This document shows positions 34,166 to 45,039 of a stretch of 64,000 nt of DNA, piece by piece (position 1 is the first letter of the stretch; every line of letters starts with the position of its first letter). The stretch is from contig CM074861.1 of the NCBI GenBank assembly GCA_037501455.1, positions 100,665,001 to 100,729,000 on the forward strand. The letters are read 5' to 3'. Under the pieces are notes generated by a model. The model searched no databases and had not been told where the DNA came from. It saw only the letters and a program-made list of their open reading frames with translations. The position numbers and the translations under genes were made by a program. The stretch is from Lantana camara. Taxonomy: Eukaryota; Streptophyta; Magnoliopsida; Lamiales; Verbenaceae.

Positions 34166-36425
34166 TGCTGGGATGCAGGCCCAGAACGGTAGCGGTTCGG
34201 GACCACATTTTAAAATTTTTATTATAATACAAGTATTAAAATATTTCTAACACATTTTAATACAAAACGGAAGACTTAGCCGGATCTACTCAAGTATATA
34301 CATGCAATTGATAATAAATTTTAAATCACTTAAGCAGATAAATATCTAACATGCAATTAACACTTAAGAGCACATAATTTATCATACTTAAAATAAAATA
34401 ACTGAAAACTATTACCGTACTACAATCATGGCTATCTAACGGCATTTTTCCAGCTCCCGAATTCACCTCCTGAGAACCCGATCTCCTCGTGAAACCGGCA
34501 GAGCTTCCCTGCAATAACCCCAGGGACACCCTCGGAGTGTGGGCTCCGAAAGTATTTCTCTAAATACTTAGAGAAAATAAAACTTTAAACTAAAAACCCT
34601 TTTCAGGGTTTATTCTCCCGAAATCAGGCGTTTTATACAAACACCTAAATAAAATTAATTCCAAAATCAATCGGAATTAACTGGGAGAAAATGAGACTTG
34701 ATTTCAAAGCCAAAGTTTGGCCAAAACCATCCCAAAACTGAATGAGAAATGAGGGAGGGGGGTCAGCCTATTTATAGGCAAAAATCGGAGGGCAAAACAG
34801 TCATTTTATGCACAAAAGCAAGGGTATAATGGTCATTTCACCTCTCCACTTGCGTGCACAACTTGTACACGAAAACCAAGGTGACCACGTTCAAGGACTC
34901 GTCGCCACGAATCCAGCTCCGCCGACCACGCGCCCATCGGAGCTGTCACGCGCCACCAGAAGGTGGCGCGTGTGTTACACACGCGGCTAGGGCTTGAGGG
35001 TGACGTGGCCTCTTCTGAAGCGGCCACGTGTCCGGGTCGGTCCAGCCCGAACCGGACCCGGTCCAACCCTATCCGAGACCCGACCCACTGACCCGGAAAC
35101 CTGACCCGTTTGACCGGGTCATCCGACACGTTGACCGGCTCGGCCCAGAACCAATCTGGGCCGTTCAATTTCGCTGACGTGTCTCAATCTGAGACGTCCA
35201 CGCGGCGCGCCATGCGGCGCCCAGTCAGCGCCAACTGGGACCCGTTCTGCTGACATGGCGTGACACGCCATGTGCCACGTCAGCAAAAATACCACGTCAT
35301 CACCGATTTATTTATTTTTTTTATTTTTTTTTCGATGAAAATTTTATTTTCTCCAAAATAAAATTCCGGGCATTTCCAACTTTTTGGAATTTAATTTATT
35401 TCTTAAATAAATCCCTTGGCTATTTTCAAACACTTTGAAAATTCATTTCTTTTTCTCCTTTTAATATTTTCTCTTTGGGTTTTCAATCTGGGGCTTGCAG
35501 GGGGACCTGCAGGACTAATTAATTTTAGCTCCAAACGAATTAATATATTATCATCTCATGATAATAATTAATTACCGTTTAACAATATTTAATTCCACTA
35601 AATAAATATTGTTGAACTCTAAAATTAATTAAATTATTCACGAATTTCTCGATCTAGAATAATTTCACATTTTACTCCTCCGTGTAGATATCCATGAAAA
35701 ATAAATTACAACTACTATCATTTATTTTTCATCTCTAATTTGAAATTTATTGATTTGCCTTAAGTTCAAACTCTCTGTATGTGAAACACATTCAACATAC
35801 AACTTCGGTGACATATCACGCGAAGTGCTTTGGCCAAAGTCTTAATTCAAACTTTTGTAAATCTATTTCAAGGATATCTTTTACCTTCCAGCAAGGCCAC
35901 AGATTCCTCGATCAATATAACTCTTTAGCGCATTTCATGTAATCACCGAACATACAAAGTATTTTGGCCACCCGTAACCGAGACCTCACTTCGAGTATGT
36001 TACAGTGACTAACACTACATGCCTAAAGCCGAAATATTATCAGGATTAAGAGTACAATGCTTCCTGAGATTTTATTCATTTTAGATAGCAGTATAAAATG
36101 AATTATCTCAGTGGCCCAGTTCGATGTTTCCAATCCTATTAAAAATCATCAACGTGTTATAATTGGAATCACCATTCCCTATGACGAAAGACTAATCATC
36201 TTATATAACCACGTTATAGCCTTGATAAGAACATATTCTTATCTTACCGATTAGAACTTTAATGACACGTGATTTCGGTATTAAAAGTCTTTTCCTATGA
36301 AACACATTTCATATGAGAATACCACCACACCTCATTAATTATTAATATGTGAAATACTCATAAATTTCTGTAAATTCAGTTTAATTAATTCAACAAATTG
36401 AATTTTCAGGGCACTATTCCCAACA
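34166..36425 (-). repeat. 5' LTR of element C (right copy)
   Basis: 2260 bp, partner of 27036-29286. It is 9 bp longer, mostly from an expanded T-rich run near 35310-35330. The initiator tRNA-Met primer-binding site adjoins it on the left (about 34150-34164, minus strand). Confidence 0.92.
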
Positions 36426-36430
36426 GCTTC

Positions 36431-37002
36431 CACTCCCCCTCGTTGCGTGGGCCTTGACCTTCATCCCTTAGCGGATCTTCTGGCCTCCAAGGCCCTTGGA
36501 TGACACGAGCGTGCTCTCAAGCCCTCGTTAACAACCCAAAACGACTCTCTGACACCCCGTACATGTCCGCGCACCTGCCACTGTTGCCCGCACCACCTTT
36601 TGCGCCAGCTTTTGCAGGAGATTTCTCCTAGGTTTCTCCTCATTGCAACACGTGTAAGGGCGACATTAGGGCAAGACCACAAAGGGGTAAATTACCAAAG
36701 GGTCCCTGACCCACAACTATAAATAGGAGTCTTCATCTCCTTCACTGTAAGCCATCTCCATTACTGCAATTTCATACTTCACATACTCTAACTTTCAGAT
36801 CATCATCTGACTTGAGCGTCGGAGAGTCAAACTGGGAATCACCCCCAGTTCCCCCAGCTTGGCCATCTGACCTCTGTTTCTTTGGTGTTTGTCCTAGCAG
36901 GTTGAACCTACCATCTTTTCCGGCGATCACCATCGGTTTTCCACCTTTAAACAAATTCTAAAGTGATTGGACTATATATGTACCCCATATTCAAACCCAT
37001 CA
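36431..37002 (+). repeat. 3' LTR of element B, second part
   Basis: It continues the LTR after element C and its duplicated GCTTC, and ends AACCCATCA. TATA box at 36718-36725. TCAAT, the element B duplication, follows. Confidence 0.9.
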
Positions 37003-37007
37003 TCAAT

Positions 37008-37530
37008 ATCCTCATTAAAATATTATTATTCCTTAATTAACCTTTTTATATCTATATAAAACTCTAAATTTTTTTTTTCTTTTACCAACGGATAATCTTA
37101 AAATTTTAATTAAAAGTTTGATAAAAAAATCTATAATTACTAAGTAATTTTTTTTATAAATTTATTTTTCTCTTTTCTTAATTCTTATGAATTTATTTAT
37201 TTTAAAGTCTTTTCATTTTATTTTTTTTTTCTTTATCTATTTTTCCACATGCATTTTATTTATTATACATATGTATCGTATATAATTTTAAATTATTATT
37301 TATATTAATATAATTACTGAAAATAATTTAAAAAAAATTAGGGATAAATTAGTAACTTAATAAAAATTAAAAGTGATTCTCAACTTTTCACTGCAAACAC
37401 TCAAATTATTTTTCTGCTTTTCACTTTTTTTTCCAAACACTCACTGTTTTTACTACTGCAAATTTCAACAACTTTCCCTTCTATTTTTACTTCTGATTAT
37501 ACAAAAGAGTTTGTAAATACCCCCTTAGTA
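37008..37530. mobile_element. Right half of the MITE-like element
   Basis: It starts with ATC, the rest of the element A duplication. AT-rich, with paired words CAAACACTCAAATT and CAAACACTCACTG; the right end, AGAGTTTGTAAATACCCCCT, mirrors the left end at 167-190. Confidence 0.4.
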
Positions 37531-38500
37531 TATGTTTTATCTCTACTATAAATGTCGCCTGTCACTTGTCAGTATTCTGCTTTATCTCTACTATTATATG
37601 AAGTGTCAATCATGGTAGAAATTATTTGATGTCTTTTAACTCTTCAGAATTCTTTTTTCTTCCGTCTAGATAACCACTTTATCTCTTTTTCTTTTTTCTT
37701 ATTAAATTTTTTTTATTATTATAAGAATTTATTATCTCTAACTTTTTTTTTAATAAATTTTTTATATTCTTATTGTTTTTTTTCATTCATATTTTTTAAT
37801 TTCTATTTTATTTATTATTTTGACTAATATGACTATCAAATTTATTTACTATAATTTGGTAATTATTATAATATAAATAGTTATAAAATATATATTAATA
37901 TAAGAAATTTAATTTTAATGTATTGAAATAGTAATATTCTTTTGATACACATTGAATGTGCATAATTTTTGATATCTCAAGAGTTCCCTCCCACCCAATT
38001 GATAATTTTTTATTTCTTCGAGTTTCCTTCTATTAAGTGAGAGACTAATCTCCTAAAAAGCGCTTTTCATGGTATCTCTCCCAACGATCTTTTTTACATT
38101 CACAAGCTTTGACTCGAAAATTAACTTAAATCCTTATCCAGTACTTGTGTCAACTGCCTATTCATAACGTGCATAATTACTAATATGTGTGTTAATGGAT
38201 ACTTTTCATTATATTCATTATAATTTTCATTAGGCTGGAGTTGTTGACCTTGTTGAATATGTACCGGATCAATTTCTCCTTTTGAAAAAAAAAAAAAAAA
38301 GTCAAAAGTCCAAATACATAATTAGTATGTTTTTGTTTAGTTATTGCTATTAATAATTTAATCATTTTAAATACTAATTAGTTAGGCAACAAAAATTTAA
38401 ATATGTTGTAGAATATTTAGTTTAATTAATTAAATATATTTAATACTTATTATTATGACATACACTCGTAACAATAGCTTTGATGTAACATGAAGAAGTG
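37531..38500. other. AT-rich intergenic DNA, nothing recognised
   Basis: Long T runs, a 17-A run near 38285, and a short direct repeat of TTTATCTCTACTAT near 37540 and 37583. No supported coding frame. Confidence 0.5.
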
Positions 38501-38504
38501 GTTT

Positions 38505-38630
38505 ATCTTTTTTTTTTTTAACACACATCCCCTAAGTGATTAAATGGATTCGAACTCGGGTCATTAGCTTCGAGAAAGAATCGTCAGATTACTTGGTCAA
38601 CCCCTTATCGGTTGATTAGCATAATTTTAT
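38505..38630 (-). mobile_element. SINE-like relic
   Basis: On the minus strand, GACCAAGTAATCTGA (weak A-box) is followed by GAGTTCGAATCC (B-box-like; consensus GGTTCGANNCC) and then, past ATCACTTAGGGGATG, a poly(A) of about 13 bases (T run at 38507-38520 on +). This is the layout of a tRNA-derived plant SINE. No clear target duplication was found. Confidence 0.35.
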
Positions 38631-39184
38631 AAAATTTAATTAATCAAGTAACTAATTAAATTCATGTATTATATGATTGATTCATTGAATTCCATCCAAC
38701 CCAATTTTAATTAGAATTCTTCTTCCCTAAAAATCCAAAACTCAAAACCGCGAAAGCGGTACTATTGGCGCAATCTTGATTCTGTGGACGACGTTGAGTC
38801 TTCAGTCGTCCCTCTAATCCAGTAATCCTATTACTTGTTTATCCTATTACTTGTTTGTGACTTGTGATACGGGCCAAGATTTCGTGGAAGATGGAAATAG
38901 ATGCTAACAATAAAAAACAGAAGAGACAAATTATAAGAATTTAAATATCCCACATGTTAAAGTACTATAGTGGGAAATTTATAACGTTTCTAGATTAACA
39001 AGCTTCTTATCCCTTTAGTCTTGAAATTTTAAATGGAAATCCGTCTCAAGTTAACTTTTCCGTCGACCGACTGACGGTGAATTAACTCGCTCTGACATGT
39101 TACTTGTGTGTGAATTGTGATGCTTAGAATAAAAAATAAATGTGACAAATTATAATAATCACCGCACGAAAACCAAACGAAAAA

Positions 39185-39860
39185 ACCTAGCCAAAAATTC
39201 CATTGGTTTTCAAGTTAGGAATTTTCAACGGAATATTAAGGCTTAAAAAAATTGTACAACAATAGAAAAATCGTTCGAATTTTGGTATTTTATCGGAATA
39301 TTTGGTGGAATTTTGAAAAAATGTTGTACCAAAAATATAAACAGAAATTTGTTGGTATTCGTCGGAAATTTTTGCGGAAGTTTCACAAAACGTTGCGCCA
39401 AAAACACCAATGGGGCGAATTCGTTGATTTTCCATTGATCAGGCCGTTGGTAGTTTTATTAAAAATATATAACAACGGAAAACCAACAGATCGTTCTGCT
39501 GGAATTGATAAAACGAATTAGAAAAACTACTAATATAATGGAAAAGAAATACCAATGGACGTGTTCCGTTGAAATTGTTCAATCTAATAAGAAAACATAC
39601 CAATTACCAATAGAAATACCAATGGAAAAGAAATACCAACGGACGTGTTCCGTTGAAATTTTTCAATCTAATAAGAAAACATATCAATCACCAATAGAAA
39701 TGTACCAAAAAAAAATTACCAATAGAAATACCAATGGAAAAGAAATACCAACGGACGTGTTCCGTTGAAATTGTTCAATCTAATAAGAAAACATTGTTCA
39801 ATCCAATAAGAAAACATATCAACTACCAATAGAAGTATTCTGTTGGTATTCTCTATTAAA
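39185..39860. repeat. Tandem repeats of a CAACGG-rich unit
   Basis: From about 39536, three or more copies of a unit of roughly 90-105 bases share GAAATACCAACGGACG, GTTCCGTTGAAATTGTTC and AATCTAATAAGAAAACAT. The preceding 39185-39500 has related CCAATGG/GGAAAACCAAC words. Such subterminal repeats occur in CACTA-type DNA transposons; membership is unproven. Confidence 0.5.
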
Positions 39861-39989
39861 AAAAGAAAAATCTGCGACGACTCCAGCATCACTAAACCAG
39901 CTTTTATAATTTATATAAAACTAATAATGTCCGCACATTCATTGTATATGTAAATAAAAAATTATCATTCAAAAATATATTAAAATTAA

Positions 39990-41721
39990 GGGAAATATCA
40001 TTTTTCGTCATCTAAAGATGTCATTTTTCGATTTTGACCCTGAACTTTTACCTTTTTCACATTGCATTAATCTTTTTTCTTCGAGTCCTCTGTATCCTAC
40101 GTGGCAGAAATTTAGGAATTTTTGTTGTTTTTTCCTTCAAAATCTGAGTTGGCATATGACGTGGATTATTAATGTTTAAGGAAAAAAATAAAAAAATATC
40201 ACGTAATTACATAAATTATTTTTATTTAATAAAATAGCCCTCTATTATAGTTTTTTTTCCTAATTTTACCCGAACTTCATATCAAAATTCACCTCTCTTC
40301 TCTCTCTCCTACACACCGATCACACACACTACTGCAAATCGCTCATTTCCCGGCCAAATCTTGCGAATGAGTAGTGTAAATCACACACCGTGATGCAAGG
40401 AACACAATGACACAGATGGAATCAAAATCCGACCGAAGGTTTAAGAGATATGGTCAGTTGAACATGGGCGATCGCGGCTAAAATCAGCAGAAACTTTGAA
40501 CGAGTAGTGCGGCCAGCTCGGTGACGGAATTTGGTGAGTGAGGTATGGAAATTCATCTACTCGATGAGAGCTACAACTTGGGAGTGGTTTCATGGCCTGA
40601 AACTGCCGACGATGGAGATATTGGCCATCAAATTGGTAGCCGACGACACACGCAATAGGCGCGACTTTCAGACTTCATTTCCGGCGATTTCAGCGTCTAA
40701 TCGGAGCACCCACGACATGGGCATTCTAATACGCTTCAGGAGAAATCTATTGGGAGTGGTCTCGAGGATTGACGTGTTGTTTTGGCAGAGATATCAACAT
40801 TTGAAGACAGCGCAGGCGGGTGCGTGGTGGCGTGACTTTTAGGGCTTCGAACGGGCATTTCCAGCAATGGAATGGCCTGAAACTGCCGACGATGGAGATA
40901 TCAGCAGAAACTTTGAACGAGTCATGCGGCTAGCTCGGTGACGGAATTTGGTGAGTGAGGTATGGAAATTCATCTACTCGATGAGAGCTACAACTTGGGA
41001 GTGGTTTCATGGCCTAAAACTGCCGACGATGGAGATATTGGCCATCAAAGTGGTAGCCGACGACACACGCAACAGGCGCGACTTTCAGACTTCATTTCCA
41101 GCGATTTCAGCGTCTAATCGGAGCACCCACGACGTGGGCATTCTAATACGCTTCAGGAGAAATCTATTGGGAGTGGTCTCGAGGACTGACATGTTGTTTT
41201 GGCAGAGATATCAACATTTGAAGACAGCGCCGGCGGGTGCGCGGTAGCGTGACTTTTAGGGCTTCGAACGGGCATTTCGGCAATGGAATGGGATCAAATT
41301 GGTAGGTGTTTCGAACGTCTGGACGAGACGAATTGAACCATGGTGGTCTCGTTGTCTAATTCATCCGGACAACAAAACAATGGCGGTAAAATTTAAAAAG
41401 TTGGGTTTTTTTTATTTTAATTGAGGAAGGAGATGGAGCAAGGGTAAAATTAGAAAGAAAAAAAAAAACTATAATAGAGAGGCATTTTATTAAATAAGAA
41501 TTATTTATATAATTATGTGGCATTTTTTAATTTTTTTTCCTTAAAAAATAATAATCCACGTCATATGCCAACTCAAATTTTGGAGGGAAAGTTAGCAAAA
41601 ATCCCCAAATTTCTGTCACGTTGGATGCAGAGGACTAAAATTGAGAAAAATCGAATAAAAAATGATACAATGTGAGAAAAAGTAAAAGTTTAGGACCAAA
41701 ATCGAAAAATGATATTTTCCC
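39990..41721. mobile_element. MULE-like non-autonomous element with long inverted repeats
   Basis: It starts GGGAAATATCATTTTTCG and ends with the complement. The inverted repeats run about 290 bp (39990-40277 and 41442-41721). The 9-bp duplication TAAAATTAA is at 39981-39989 and 41722-41730, the size expected for Mutator-like elements. No transposase. The GC-richer interior holds a 417-bp tandem duplication. Confidence 0.85.
40484..41285 (+). repeat. 417-bp tandem duplication inside the MULE-like element
   Basis: TCAGCAGAAACTTTGAACGA begins both copies, at 40484 and 40901. Each copy holds a frame of about 100 codons (40531-40842 and 40948-41247) starting MVSEVWKFIYSMRATT. The frames differ at only a few residues; the protein is not recognised and may be a chance frame or captured gene sequence. 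Confidence 0.7.
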
Positions 41722-42013
41722 TAAAATTAATTTTTATATTAATATATAATATATAATTATTGTTAATATAATTATTAAACTATGACAAATAAGTGAATAA
41801 ATAGTATAAGATAATATTATATTAGTTAAAAAAATTTAGAAATATGAGAGGAAAAGTATAAAAATTATGTTAAAAATAAAAAAGAATTGTAATGAAGTGA
41901 GAGAAGTTAAGAGAAGATTATTGGAGTCATAAAATAAATAAATAAAAAGAAGAAAAGAAAAGAATATAAGAGAATAAAATGGATAAAATAAATAAATAAA
42001 TAAAACAAAAAGA

Positions 42014-42319
42014 ATTAAAAAGTTTAAGATACCAAACAATTTCTATCTGGATTCATACTTGATATAATAGTGTAGATAATCGAATTATTCTCCCTGATTT
42101 CAATTAATAAATAGGAGAATTAAATCTGATTATCTTGCTAGATAGGGTAATTACAGCGCAGTTGTAATTAAAAAGTTTAAGATACCAAACAATTTCTATC
42201 TGGATTCATACTTAATATAATAGTGTAGATAATCGAATTATTCTCCCTGATTTCAATTAATAAGTAGGAAAATTAAATCTGATTATCTTGCTAGATAGGG
42301 TAATTACAACGCAGTTCAT
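42014..42319. repeat. Direct tandem duplication, period 153 bp
   Basis: Copies begin ATTAAAAAGTTTAAGATACC at 42014 and 42167 and differ at only a few bases. The second copy runs into the left arm of the next inverted-repeat element. Confidence 0.75.
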
Positions 42320-42640
42320 TTTTATTCGAAAATTACAATTTAATCCCTAAATATTATGAACCGTTTATGATCCCTCTATTTCGTTAAGGATCCGTTAGGG
42401 TTGGGTGTGTCATTCCATTAATTTAATGAATAAAATAATAATTTTATCCCTGTACATTCCAACAAAACGATCCCTGGGTATTACGTATATAACAATGCAG
42501 TCTTTGGGGACAGCGCCTAAACCTAACGGAATAAAGGGATCACAAACGGCCCATAACATTTAGGGATTAAATTTTAATTTCTGGATAAAAATAGACTACA
42601 TTGTAATTACCCTATATAGCAGGGTAATCAGATGTAATTT
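42270..42640. mobile_element. MITE-like inverted repeat element
   Basis: The left arm (AATCTGATTATCTTGCTAG, TTTAATCCCTAAAT, TCCCTCTATTTCGTTA) is mirrored by the right arm (TAACGGAATAAAGGGAT, ATTTAGGGATTAAA, GGGTAATCAGATG). The arms are about 120 bp. Exact ends and the target duplication are not resolved. Confidence 0.6.
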
Positions 42641-42747
42641 TTCTTTAAAAAAATTATTTCTTTTATTATAGTGTCAAAACATTATAATTACACATATTAA
42701 TAAAATATTACATATTAGATTATTTATATATACACATAAGGGTTAGT

Positions 42748-43134
42748 TACGTCTAACTACCCTACATTTAAATCTAATTACAACGTAATCCATCATTATC
42801 GAAAATTTATATTTTAGTTCCTATAAATCTTGTTTGGTCTAAGGTACCTTAACGGAATTTGTAAAAATACATTTATGCCTCTAACGATTTTATGGGTGTT
42901 ACATTTAATATATGACCAAAATTACAAAATCATACCTAAAGTTTACAAATATTAACAAAACGATCCTTACAAATTATGAATTTAACAACAAATCAGAGTT
43001 ATTTTTTGAATGACATAACGGAAACTTAGGGACCACAAACGATTCTCAAAATTTAGGTACTAATTTATAATTTCCTGAAAATCGTGGACTAGATTATAAT
43101 TAGGCCTAAATACAGGGTAGTCAAATGTAATTAT
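42748..43134. mobile_element. Second MITE-like inverted repeat element, related family
   Basis: The left arm, CTAACTACCCTACATTTAAA, pairs with the right arm, TTTAAATACAGGGTAGTCAA-like sequence at 43100-43125. The internal phrases on remaining 'constant plus dry words' resemble the neighbouring element at 42270. Confidence 0.5.
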
Positions 43135-43226
43135 TTCATACACATAAATTGGGACAAAAATTTGACCCCACTTGGTTACGTTGAACGAGGTGTTGTCCCG
43201 TAAACTTAATAATTAAAATCATTTTT

Positions 43227-43483
43227 TTCTGTAGGAAATCCGTTAAAAAAACATTTACCAAAGAAAAACCAACCGGACCTTTTCTTTGGTATTGAAAGAG
43301 TATAAACCAACTATATGTCGTGGGATTTCGTAGGAAAATATTTTTTACGAAAACCAATGGAACGCCCCTCTATTCATCGATTTTTTTATTGAAAATCTAT
43401 TTTTCTAACGGAAAACCAATAAAATTTGTAAAAAAAATTTCAATTTTTTTTATCGGTCTCAATTGAATTTTTTTTTTGTAGTG
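43227..43483. mobile_element. CACTA-like transposon end
   Basis: The right edge, TTTTTTTGTAGTG, is on the minus strand CACTACAAAAAAA, the canonical CACTA terminus. The inside carries repeated ACCAACCGG/GGAAAACCAAT words. The opposite terminus was not found, so this is a fragment or a decayed element. Confidence 0.4.
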
Positions 43484-43692
43484 AATGAAGCGAGAAAGTT
43501 AGAGAAAGAGAAAGAACATATATTATATTACATGAGAAATAAATTAAGACAAGACCAAATATATTTTTTGGTTTGTATATATCCACGTTGTTCGCATGAA
43601 GGAGGTCTTATCCTGTAGAGGTATTGAAATTTCAAATGTAGCCGCCTAAATTGAATACGTCTCATTTAACCTCAAGTTAACTTTTGAGTGCC

Positions 43693-43700
43693 TATAAGTA
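43693..43700 (+). promoter_or_regulatory. Probable TATA box of the beta-glucosidase gene
   Basis: TATAAGTA lies 77 bp before ATG 43770. A start of transcription about 30 bp downstream (near 43725) would leave the in-frame ATG at 43707 outside the mRNA, which supports 43770 as the translation start. Confidence 0.5.
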
Positions 43701-44055
43701 GGTGGAGTGGCTCATGACTTTCTTGCAGACCATAATACTACAAAAGAAAAATCTCTCTTTGCTATCACTATGGCTAATGTTCCGGCAACAGAAGTTGTGA
43801 CTCACTACAGCAAAATGACTCGTAATGATTTCCCTGAGGGTTTTGTTTTCGGAACTGGAACTTCTGCTTATCAGGTCTGTGATGTTTACATACGTATTTA
43901 TCAAGCTCATTCAGAGTTTGTGAAATTACATTATGGTTAATTAATTCTGCTGCATGGTTTGTTCTCTCTTCAGGTTGAAGGTGCTGCTGCTATGGGTGGT
44001 CGAGGCATTAGCGTCTGGGATGATTTTGCCATGAGAACTCCCGGTCTCTCTCTGT

Positions 44056-44081
44056 CGATAGATAGATAGATAGATAGATTG
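44056..44081 (+). repeat. GATA microsatellite in intron 2
   Basis: About five tandem GATA units lie in intron 2, just after the exon 2 donor site. Possibly length-polymorphic. Confidence 0.7.
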
Positions 44082-44202
44082 GCAAATTTATATATTAAAT
44101 TGTTGAGTACATAATAACTACTTCATTATTAATAATGTGATGAAATTTTGGTTGATAGATAGAATTGCCGATGGATCCAACGGAAATGTTGCAGTTGATA
44201 TG

Positions 44203-44824
44203 TGATGTTTGCCAAAAATCTACAAACACCAATATAATTTATTTGTGCAGGAAATAGATCGAATCAAGCTGTAAAAAGGGGAAATAAATTAAGAAGTGAG
44301 TATTAATCGTAAATTGCAGAAAAGTAAATGAGAAATAAGAAAATAGAATTAATAATGGGATTTGGATAGAGGTGAAGGCTGCTGATAATCTTCGATCTTC
44401 CTGAATGAAAGACTTCTGCGTACAATGGATTTCTGAATATTCTAATCTCTATGCTAGCACAACGTTGTAAAATTACAATAGATAATGATAAGAGAGATAA
44501 TAATAAAAAATAAGACTGCTGAGTGTTTTCTGTAGAGAATCTAGAGAGAGTATGGAGTCATTAGGGTTTCTGTAGGAATACGTTCAATGAATCTGATCCC
44601 TTTCTCTCTCTCTTTTGCCCCTTTTATTCTCTTTAGAAGAAGTTGTAACTCCCCAAAAATCCAGGCACGTGCCCACTCTTTTGACCTTGACTCCCACATT
44701 CTCCACTTCTGACTTATTCTTCCCCCGCTTCTCTCAACTATTTTTATTTCTCTCTCCTCCTTCCACGTAATAATAATCTTCTTATTTCTTTACTTAATTA
44801 ATGTGGAAAATTCAGTCCACATCA
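44203..44824 (-). repeat. 3' LTR of element F (left copy)
   Basis: 622 bp, apparently identical to 47943-48564. Sequence identity implies a very recent insertion. Confidence 0.93.
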
Positions 44825-45039
44825 TCACTCCCCCCTACTCTTACAGTCGAACAGTATGGACGGTTGTGAGAGTAGTAAAATATTGAAGAACAACTTTGCA
44901 TATTGGGCATCTTGAAGTGGTTGATCTTCCTTCTCGGGTACGGTGATTGTCTCATTAAAAACCTCACTCGGGAAAACCACGTGGGACAAAACCCTCGTGA
45001 GTAAAAAGAGTGCAACCGTTGCGACCCGTACCCAAGGCA

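Larger units (their letters stand above)
27036..36425 (-). mobile_element. Element C: Ty1/copia-type LTR retrotransposon, interior degenerate
   Basis: Two 2.25-kb LTRs (27036-29286 and 34166-36425) flank a 4.9-kb interior. On the minus strand the 5' LTR is the right one; just inside it is CTGGTATCAAAGC, the initiator tRNA-Met primer site of copia elements, and the polypurine tract GGGCAAGTGGGAGAT adjoins the left LTR. Relics follow the copia order gag, integrase, RT. The duplication GCTTC is at 27031-27035 and 36426-36430. The interior is full of stops although the LTRs are about 98.5% identical by eye. Confidence 0.92.
15023..37002 (+). mobile_element. Element B: Ty3/gypsy Tat/Retand-type LTR retrotransposon with nested element C
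   Basis: Same plan as A. The LTRs are 15023-15857 and the split copy 26769-27035 plus 36431-37002. The duplication TCAAT is at 15018-15022 and 37003-37007; the left copy overlaps the last three bases of A, so B inserted at the A/host junction after A. Without C it is about 12.6 kb. The pol half is open and has its catalytic residues, but gag-protease carries two stops and two frameshifts. Confidence 0.94.

Noticed and set aside
39187..39521. Overlapping frames of 82-89 codons on both strands
   Set aside because: They fall in repeat-rich AT DNA with no motif; judged to be chance frames in a degenerate transposon.
43707..43769. Upstream in-frame ATG of the glucosidase gene
   Set aside because: A TATA box at 43693 places the transcript start after it, and MANVPATEVV at 43770 fits the family N-terminus better.
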